A DNA stretch of 19,736 nucleotides from Spartobacteria bacterium (GTDB lineage: Bacteria > Verrucomicrobiota > Verrucomicrobiia > Chthoniobacterales > Chthoniobacteraceae), in assembly GCA_025355595.1 (NCBI GenBank), contig JANXZI010000596.1, positions 1 through 19,736 on the forward strand, in the 5' to 3' direction. Below are positions 1 to 6,105 of this stretch, one piece after another. The translations under genes and the position numbers were made by a program. The notes under the pieces are model-generated. The model saw only the letters and a list, made by a program, of their open reading frames with translations. It was not told where the DNA came from and did not search any database. Position 1 is the stretch's first letter. Each line of letters begins with the position of its first letter.

Positions 1-1120
1 CGCCGCCCGCGTCGCCGCTCACATCCACCACGGCCTTGTCGAGCAGGCCGACGTGGTCGCCGAGTATTTTCACCGTGCCGCCTTTCGCGCCAGCGCCCTC
101 GCCGCGTGCGATAAGATTGCCGGAGGTCGTGACGGTGGTTGGAACGGTGGGATGGTGTCCGCCTTCGAGGATGATGCTGCCGCCACCCGCGTTGCCGCTC
201 GCCTCGAGTTTCGCGTTCTGGACCTGAATGTCGCCCCCTTTGATCTTGATGCTCCCTCCCTTCTTTCCCGGCGCGCCGTTCGAGGCGTTCACGCGCCCGG
301 AGACCTGCACCGTGCCGCCCGCAGCAGCGTGAAAGGTGATGTCATTCCCGGTGATGTTGCCGCTTTGCGCGATGGCCATGCCATACATGTCACCGGTGGC
401 GAGCACCACCTTCGGCGCGGTGATGCTGCCCGAATTTTTCACGCCCGCCTTCGGCAAGGAGACGACCCTGGCCTTTGGAATTTCGGCAGCCGTTGAGTTG
501 ACGAAGATGTTGCCCCCCGCCTCGCCGACATAGACGCTCCTGCCCGCCGCCATCGTCACCGAGCCAGTCTTGGAACTAATCACTCCTTCATTGCTGACGT
601 GCGCGCCGTACAGACCGACATCATCAATGGTGACGATCTTGCCGCGATTCTCCACGTCGCCGGTCAGGCTGGAGAAATTGATTCGCCCGGCCAGGAAGTC
701 AGCGTTCGAAATGTGCCCAGCGCCTGCAATCAGGCCACCGACGTTGACGACAGAGCCGTTTTCAAAGAAGATGCCATACGGGTTCGCGAGGACAATGTGT
801 CCATTTGCCTCCAGCGTACCGAAGATGCGGGAAGGATTGGGTGCCGTCACGCGGTTCAGCGTGATGGAGTTTGCGGACGGCTGGACAAAGCTGACGCGCT
901 CTCCGGCCCCGATGCCGAAGCTCTGGTAGTTAATGATGGCCCGATCACTGGTCTGAATGCTCAAGGCACTTCCGGCACGCTGGAAGGAGGCGGCTCCAGC
1001 CTGGACCTGCTCTCCGACGGGAAGCGCACGCAGCAATGACGGAAGCGTGACGCCAGCAAGAATGAGTGTCGCGATGGATTTGCTAAGAATGGATTTCGGC
1101 TTCATAGGACGGGCTCTCAT
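1..1120 (-). CDS. Filamentous haemagglutinin-type exoprotein (TpsA family), N-terminal part, cut by the window edge
   Basis: The minus strand is open from an ATG at 1120 to the left edge (373 codons seen, no stop). A second in-frame ATG at 1105 gives a cleaner signal peptide (MKPKSILSK followed by a hydrophobic run ending near LLRA), so either start is possible; neither has a clear Shine-Dalgarno site. After the signal peptide come hallmarks of the TPS/haemagglutination-activity domain: NYQSFGIG (residues 64-71), SITLNRV, RIFGTLEANG and NPYGIFF (113-119, the NPNGI-type motif). Then follow short glycine- and beta-rich units (GNITGNDITF, GGSIKIKGGDIQV, SGNAGGGSIILEGG) typical of a right-handed beta-helix. 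By family knowledge the domain is the secretion signal read by the partner transporter, encoded 16 bp upstream on the same strand, so the two form an operon. The passenger function (adhesin, contact toxin or other) lies outside the window. Confidence 0.9.
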   Translation of the reverse strand, partial: MRARPMKPKSILSKSIATLILAGVTLPSLLRALPVGEQVQAGAASFQRAGSALSIQTSDRAIINYQSFGIGAGERVSFVQPSANSITLNRVTAPNPSRIFGTLEANGHIVLANPYGIFFENGSVVNVGGLIAGAGHISNADFLAGRINFSSLTGDVENRGKIVTIDDVGLYGAHVSNEGVISSKTGSVTMAAGRSVYVGEAGGNIFVNSTAAEIPKARVVSLPKAGVKNSGSITAPKVVLATGDMYGMAIAQSGNITGNDITFHAAAGGTVQVSGRVNASNGAPGKKGGSIKIKGGDIQVQNAKLEASGNAGGGSIILEGGHHPTVPTTVTTSGNLIARGEGAGAKGGTVKILGDHVGLLDKAVVDVSGDAGG

Positions 1121-1136
1121 TTTTTGGGGAATTAGA

Positions 1137-3725
1137 TTACCAAGCGATCGTTGCAGAGATGTGGAAACGACCTTCGCCTGCGCGGACCGGATTCACGAGC
1201 AGGGCGCTTTGCGGCTCGATCACGACGCCGTAATCCAGGCGGACGGAGAAATACGTCGGCTTAAAAAACTGGAGTTCCAAGCCGCTGCCCACACTAAAGA
1301 GGGTGCGATTTTCCTCGATCGCGGCAATCCGCTGGTTGTTATAAGTCTGGCCGAAATCGGCGAACAGCCTGAAGATGAGATCCCAATCCGCGCCGCCGCC
1401 GACCACACCTGGGCGGAGGTGGAATTTGGACGCCGGACTGTCGCCCCGCTGATCCACGGCGGTAACGACCGGAGGCGTCCCCGGCGCAGCGTCCGGCGCA
1501 GCTCCCGCCTTCCCTTTGGTGCCGGGTTTGGTTTTCGCAGTGGCATCTGCCGTCGCCGTCGCTGGCTTTGTTTTCAACTTCTTGGCTGTCTTCGCAGCCA
1601 CACCACTCGGCTTGAAGAGACGCGGCACATGCAGGCGATACTCAAAGCTTCCAACGATGCCGGAATCCCCGGAGGTCAGCGATTCCGGATAACCCCGGAC
1701 GGTGTTGAATCCACCGGCGATCAATTCAAGCTGGGGAATCAGCCGCCGGTCGCCGAGCGTATATTGGGCGTGCGCGGTGATGGCCACTTCGTTGGCAAGT
1801 ATTCCGCGCCGCCACTTGTCTCCATTCTCGCCCAAGTCACCCCATTTGGAACCCAAGAGCAGTGGTTCGAGGAAAAAGGATGCCGACAGATCCGCGGTGG
1901 TCATCCAGAAACTCCCATCCGCACCAAAGCGGCCCAGACCGTTGAGTGCATCCTGATCGGAATTGCCGAAACTGCCCTTGATCTGGGCATTCGCGGCAAG
2001 GGTGAAGCGATCCGTGACGCGTTCCGTGCCGAGCGCAACGTACGGAAGGATGAAATTCGTGGCCGATTTCAGTCCCGAGGCCCCGTTTTCCACCGAGGCT
2101 CTGAGGACCTCCGCACCCACCGTCACATCGAGGGGAAAGCCATGCCAGTAAAGAGGCGTCCACGTGATGGCTGCACCGGCCGTCATGGTTTCGCCTTTGA
2201 AGTTAGCGCCGGCGAAGCCGACGTCCTGCGCCGAATAGTTGCCGTATAACCCGTAGAGTTTCATTTTCAACACGTCCGGTTTGATCAAGGCAAACTGGTA
2301 TGAGAGGATTCCGGCATTGTACTGATCCAAATTCGACGTCGTGTAATCCAGACGGAGAATGTCGTCCTTATTGGCAAGCTGACGCAGCTCGATGCCGATA
2401 CGGCTGCGCCATTCCCCCGTGGACTTGGTGCCGTTATTCTCCTCTTGGAAGTAAGCGAGGAAGTTCTTTTGCTCACGAATCAGATAGTCAATCTGGACCT
2501 TGCCGGTATCACCCGTGGCATTGATGGCTGCATCCACGCGCCTGCCCGGAAAACGGTTGAGGCGGCTCAGGTAACTCTGCAGCCGGTCTTTTTGAAGAAG
2601 CCCGCCGCCCTTCTTCTTATCGAAGACAAATAGCGGGGACTTCGCCTTGATCCAAAGGTGCTTCGGATCGCCCACCGGCTGGTCGGGTGCGTCGTCGTCG
2701 TTGATTTTCGGCAGGTCTCCCACGCGAAACGGCACGCGCCGCGAAATCGTGCGGAGCTTCGCCACTTCGCTGACAAAAATCTGAACTTCGATGTCAACAG
2801 TCTCCTTCCGCAAGTCCTGCCCACTCTGGGGATCGACTCCCGCCATCAGGTAAATCCCGATAAGTCCGCGATCACTTAGGCGCTTCACGATCGCGTCATA
2901 GACATCCTGAATCGCCATCGCGGAAACCATGCGGGGCTCCTGGAAATCGGACACCTTCACGGGATGCGGCACCCCATCCACAACCACAGGTTTCGGAATC
3001 GCCTGGGGGATCTTCTTATCTCCCTTCGTTTCCGATTTTTTCGCGGCACCGGTGCTTCCCGCCGGAAACGCAGTCGCAGGCGCGATGCCCGCGCCCGCCG
3101 CGCCACTCTTCAACTCGCCCGGAGCCGGGGGCAGCGGCCGGTGGAGTGCCAAATCCAAACCGTCACGGATGGCCAGTCCGTTCGGTGGGGAAGATCCGGT
3201 CGGAGGAACTTGGGCAGCCTGACCGGGTTTGTTCGCTCCTCGTCGTTTTGAGGCATGGTAGAGCGTTCCGCCTGACTCCAGGAGGGAAACTACTGTCTTT
3301 CCGAGTGCTTCCTCCGTGGGAAGCTTCGGATACCGCTTTCGGATATCAGTCCCATATTTGATGGTGAACTTTCCCACACGGTACACCCGCTGCAATGCCG
3401 GTGGCTGCGACCCTGGAGGCAGCATCGGGATCGGCAAAAGCACACCCGGCACAGTTCCCAAATTGGGCAGGACCTGACCCGGCACGGGCACGTCCAACTG
3501 TTCCGGCGGTTTTGGCGGAGTCTGACTTGGCAATTCCCCGACCTCGACGACCGACGGAGGCGCGACACGCATCCCGCCGGCCGCAGCCGGCGGCTTCACC
3601 GGCGTTTCACCGGGCAGCGGTGGGGCAGGCGGGGTCTGCGCGAGCAACAACTGCGGCATGAACACGGCGCAAATCGCGACGTGACAACGGATCGATCCAA
3701 AAAGGGGGCGCGCGATTTTAGACAT
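1137..3725 (-). CDS. TpsB-type outer-membrane transporter (ShlB/FhaC/HecB family, Omp85 superfamily)
   Basis: This 862-aa protein should export the adjacent TpsA-like protein across the outer membrane. It opens with a probable signal peptide ending near LLLAQ (about residue 30), then a proline-rich stretch. A POTRA-like segment starts at YRVGKFTIKYG; it is interrupted by a Gly/Ala/Pro/Lys-rich insert (roughly residues 155-245) and resumes at LSDRGLIGIYLMAG. A second POTRA/barrel entry is diagnostic of ShlB/FhaC: LNRFPGRRVDAAI, then ENNGTKSTGEWRSRIG. The beta-barrel carries the conserved VRGY motif near residue 676 (about nucleotides 1690-1700), followed by GDSG and FEYRLHVP. The chain ends in an aromatic residue (ISATIAW), as expected for a barrel recognised by BAM. 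A second Lys/Ala/Thr-rich insert lies at about residues 710-765, just after FEYRLHVPRLF. Relatives are usually about 550-600 aa; the two inserts and the proline-rich region explain the excess. It is the first gene of the minus-strand pair. Confidence 0.93.
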   Translation of the reverse strand: MSKIARPLFGSIRCHVAICAVFMPQLLLAQTPPAPPLPGETPVKPPAAAGGMRVAPPSVVEVGELPSQTPPKPPEQLDVPVPGQVLPNLGTVPGVLLPIPMLPPGSQPPALQRVYRVGKFTIKYGTDIRKRYPKLPTEEALGKTVVSLLESGGTLYHASKRRGANKPGQAAQVPPTGSSPPNGLAIRDGLDLALHRPLPPAPGELKSGAAGAGIAPATAFPAGSTGAAKKSETKGDKKIPQAIPKPVVVDGVPHPVKVSDFQEPRMVSAMAIQDVYDAIVKRLSDRGLIGIYLMAGVDPQSGQDLRKETVDIEVQIFVSEVAKLRTISRRVPFRVGDLPKINDDDAPDQPVGDPKHLWIKAKSPLFVFDKKKGGGLLQKDRLQSYLSRLNRFPGRRVDAAINATGDTGKVQIDYLIREQKNFLAYFQEENNGTKSTGEWRSRIGIELRQLANKDDILRLDYTTSNLDQYNAGILSYQFALIKPDVLKMKLYGLYGNYSAQDVGFAGANFKGETMTAGAAITWTPLYWHGFPLDVTVGAEVLRASVENGASGLKSATNFILPYVALGTERVTDRFTLAANAQIKGSFGNSDQDALNGLGRFGADGSFWMTTADLSASFFLEPLLLGSKWGDLGENGDKWRRGILANEVAITAHAQYTLGDRRLIPQLELIAGGFNTVRGYPESLTSGDSGIVGSFEYRLHVPRLFKPSGVAAKTAKKLKTKPATATADATAKTKPGTKGKAGAAPDAAPGTPPVVTAVDQRGDSPASKFHLRPGVVGGGADWDLIFRLFADFGQTYNNQRIAAIEENRTLFSVGSGLELQFFKPTYFSVRLDYGVVIEPQSALLVNPVRAGEGRFHISATIAW

Positions 3726-3782
3726 AATTGGAAATCTTTCTCATACGCTTCGCACGCAAATCCCTAACGCTGGAACTCGCAC

Positions 3783-4715
3783 ATGGCAAGGCAAGCTCTG
3801 ATGCAAAACGCGACCCTTACAGCACAAAGAACCACGCCTGTAAAGCCAATTCCCCCGAGCGTGATTCCGCGACACGCCAACTACGACCACGCGTTCATCG
3901 AAGACCTCGGCTCCTCGAATGGCATGCAGGTGAATGGCCAGCCCATCCCGAAGGACGACCGCACGCGGCTCACGCCGAACCAGAAGATCCAAGTCGGCAC
4001 GGCTACCATCGCGCTGGGGCGGCTGAAGGTGGCAGTCTCCGACCTGTCCCTCGCACCCACGCAGGCCGTCGTGAGGCGCGTGCTGCCGGAAGAGTTTCTG
4101 CGGGAGAAAAAATAGGACGATCTCCTGCGCTTCCTGAACGAGGCGAAAATCACCGGCAAGCTCGAGCACCCGAATATTGTCCCCGTCCACGAACTGAGCG
4201 TGGATGAAAACGGGCAACCGTCCTACACGATGAAGATTGGTGCGCGGCATTCCACCCGTGCCACAGCGAGCGTCGGCCCCGGCGCGGAGTTGCGCTCCAT
4301 CGTCCGCCGCACCGGCGGGCGGGAACGCCAGCATAGAGGCCACTCTCGCCGGCACCATTATGGGCACACCGCAGTTTATGTCGCCCGAGCGGGCGCGCGG
4401 GGAAGTCGAGATGCCGGATGCGCGCAGCGACATCTACTCGCTCGGCGCGATCCTCTACCAGGTGCTCTCCTCGCGCAAGCCCGTCACCGGCGCGGACGCG
4501 ATGGAAGTCGTCGGCAAAGTCGCCCGCGGCGAGATCGAGCCGTCGCAGGTAGAAGGGGCGCCCTCGCCCCGTGTCTCGGCAAACTCGGTGCGAGGGCGCC
4601 CCGGCTCCTTGCGCATCCCCGACTCCCTCGCCGCCGTCGTCCCCAAGGCGAGCCGCGCGCTTCGCCACCGTCGCGGATTTCCGACGCGATTGCCCCGTGC
4701 ATTTCAGCCTTTCCC
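3783..4715 (+). pseudogene. Decayed FHA-domain/serine-threonine protein kinase gene
   Basis: The remnant is readable only by changing frame. From 3783 one frame gives PRHANYDHAFIEDLGSSNG, MQVNGQPI and LTPNQKIQVGTATIAL, the second half of an FHA (phospho-threonine binding) domain; its first strands are missing. A TAG stops this frame at 4113-4115. The same frame then continues with DDLLRFLNEAKITGKLEHP and NIVPVHELSVDE up to YTMK, the alphaC to beta5 part of a kinase N-lobe. One extra base near 4236 shifts the frame and the expected LVRGI follows from 4237. The segment that should hold the HRD and DFG motifs (about 110-120 residues) is absent: the frame goes almost directly to ATLAGTIMGTPQFMSPE (activation-loop end), then DARSDIYSLGAILYQVLSS and IPDSLAAVV. 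A further frame change around 4655-4665 leads to RFATVADFRRD. No glycine-rich loop is seen. No single frame makes an active kinase. The outer limits are approximate and the lesions assume the sequence is correct. Confidence 0.8.
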
Positions 4716-4745
4716 ATGCGGCCGTTCCTTGCTATCAACGAATTT

Positions 4746-5495
4746 ATGGAAACAGAACGTCCCGTCTCATTCGAGGAACTTATTGACCTGCGCCCGCGCA
4801 CGAATGAGGTCGCGAGCGTCCTCCAAGCCCAGCTCGTGCAGCACTTGGAAACCGTGCGACCACTGCTCGATCCCGCCCGTGTTCTTGGCAAAGGATCCGC
4901 TACTGGCCGGATTTCGTGGATGGAAAAATCCCTCGCGGAATTCCGCGGCCTGTACGAAAAATTTGCGCGTCTTTTTCGAGCCCCGCTGGAACTCGATCCG
5001 GATTCCGTGGGCGAGATCGGCGGAAAGTTCGAGGTTCATCCGTGGACCTACATCCACGAGGCGCGGACGGAACGCGAAACAAGGAAGATCACGATGACTT
5101 CGCCGACACGCTGGATCGTCAGTTACCCGAACGAAATGGGGCTTGATCGGATCAAGGCGATTGTTTCCGGCGCCGAATCGGGCGACACCGCACCGCAAAA
5201 CCAATTCCTGCTCCACGCGCTTCTCCTGCGGTTGGTCGTGGAGAAATCACCCCGCGTCGTGGAACTGCTGAAGGCGCTTCGTTTCGGATTCGAGATTCTC
5301 CCCTGCCCGGAACTGCACGGCCTCCCGCTGGTCACGGTACGATTTGACCTGCCCTCGTTTCGTCCGAACGATTCACTCATCCTCAAGGCCACGAGCCTCT
5401 CCGGGGTGTCCGCATTCATCGAACTCGTTGACATCGAAGCCGTGCGGGCAATGAAGGATCCGACCATGGAACAGCTCGCAAAAATCGTCGGCTAA
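4746..5495 (+). CDS. Uncharacterised 249-aa protein upstream of the T6SS block
   Basis: The only long open frame over this stretch that reads like a natural protein begins at ATG 4746 (METERPVSFEELIDLRPR). An in-frame ATG at 4716 would add ten residues, and the open frame further upstream is the dead kinase read out of frame, so it is not coding. There is no signal peptide or membrane segment. The first 100 residues look helical with charged stretches (SWMEKSLAEFRGLYEKFARLF). A middle part holds SPTRWIVSYPNEMGLDRI. A leucine-rich helix (NQFLLHALLLRLVVEKSPRV) precedes a beta-rich end (LVTVRFDLPSFRPNDSLILK, SGVSAFIELVDIEAV). I do not recognise the family. It lies 87 bp upstream of the lipoprotein gene on the same strand, so a T6SS-related role is possible but unproven. 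No Shine-Dalgarno site is visible. Confidence 0.7.
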   Translation: METERPVSFEELIDLRPRTNEVASVLQAQLVQHLETVRPLLDPARVLGKGSATGRISWMEKSLAEFRGLYEKFARLFRAPLELDPDSVGEIGGKFEVHPWTYIHEARTERETRKITMTSPTRWIVSYPNEMGLDRIKAIVSGAESGDTAPQNQFLLHALLLRLVVEKSPRVVELLKALRFGFEILPCPELHGLPLVTVRFDLPSFRPNDSLILKATSLSGVSAFIELVDIEAVRAMKDPTMEQLAKIVG

Positions 5496-5582
5496 AGACA
5501 AAGCTGGTGTTTTTTTGTTTGACGATTCAGTGCATCGGACCTTTCAATCCAAACCGGTATAGAACCCCATACACTCCTCCCT

Positions 5583-6029
5583 ATGAAAACACGATTCCTC
5601 CTGCTTGCTGCCATTGCTTTCCTCCCCGCCTGCGGATCCTCCGTCCGAACTTTGAGAGTGTCGGCGCAGGGGGGGCTCGCGGCCGCCTCGATCGAAGTGG
5701 ATGTCCTGCCTGATTCTCCCGGGGCTCAGTCGGTGCCGATCAGCCAGTATTTCCTTCCCGGCAACGCCGTCCGCGCAGGCTCGAATCCAAAAGTCGTTCG
5801 GTTCGGAGCCGGCCAGCCGGCCACGCAGGATATCTCAGTGGGAGGATTGGGCAAACGCGCGGTCATCATCGCTCAGCTCCCCGGCGCACATGCGGACGCA
5901 CCGGGCGACAGCGATGCCCGTCGCAAGACCATCCCGCTCTCCGGAAAATCGCCGAGTGGAGGCAAACTCACGGAGGTCATGAACGTGAAAGTCTCGCAAG
6001 GCGGAATCACCGTCGAGCCTTCGAACTAA
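5583..6029 (+). CDS. Small lipoprotein, candidate TssJ of the T6SS membrane complex
   Basis: The 148-aa product starts MKTRFLLLAAIAFLPACGSS, a textbook lipoprotein signal with lipobox LPAC; Cys17 would be lipidated. The mature part is short and beta-rich, with no cytoplasmic features. TssJ proteins are lipoproteins of about 150-180 aa with a beta-sandwich fold that anchor TssM at the outer membrane. Size, lipobox and gene position (first gene of a run leading to tssK-tssL-tssM) all fit. Sequence support is weak: KRAVIIAQLP recalls the strand that in TssJ carries ARYIGVVAxF, preceded by a GLG turn, but I see no decisive motif. The long Asp/Ala-rich loop (GAHADAPGDSDARRK) is unusual. TCCTCC just before the ATG is the complement of a Shine-Dalgarno site, not one. 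Alternative: an unrelated outer-membrane lipoprotein. Confidence 0.75.
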   Translation: MKTRFLLLAAIAFLPACGSSVRTLRVSAQGGLAAASIEVDVLPDSPGAQSVPISQYFLPGNAVRAGSNPKVVRFGAGQPATQDISVGGLGKRAVIIAQLPGAHADAPGDSDARRKTIPLSGKSPSGGKLTEVMNVKVSQGGITVEPSN

Positions 6030-6105
6030 CCGCTCGCTTCGCGCCCAGGCGATGTGAAGCACTCACCCGCCCGCCTCGCGCATCGGGTGAAACGTGTTGT
6101 CGGGC

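Noticed and set aside
957..2249. Long plus-strand open frame (430 codons) opposite the TPS genes
   Set aside because: It is antisense to the transporter and exoprotein, has no domain signal and an arginine/histidine-rich shadow composition, while the minus strand shows clear family motifs.
3741..4668. Minus-strand frames of 230 and 172 codons over the pseudogene
   Set aside because: They mirror recognisable FHA and kinase fragments and show no coherent protein of their own.
4200..4745. Open frame from GTG 4200 running into the 249-aa protein, as one fusion protein
   Set aside because: After the first few residues the frame leaves the kinase fragment and reads Arg/His-rich non-natural sequence, while the kinase remnant continues in another frame; the openness is accidental.
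5510..5520. T-rich tract after the 249-aa gene as a terminator
   Set aside because: No stable hairpin precedes the T run.
5519..5563. TTGACG (5519-5524) and TATAGA (5558-5563) as a promoter for the lipoprotein gene
   Set aside because: The spacing of 33 bp is about twice what a sigma-70 promoter needs, and no better -35 lies 16-18 bp before TATAGA.
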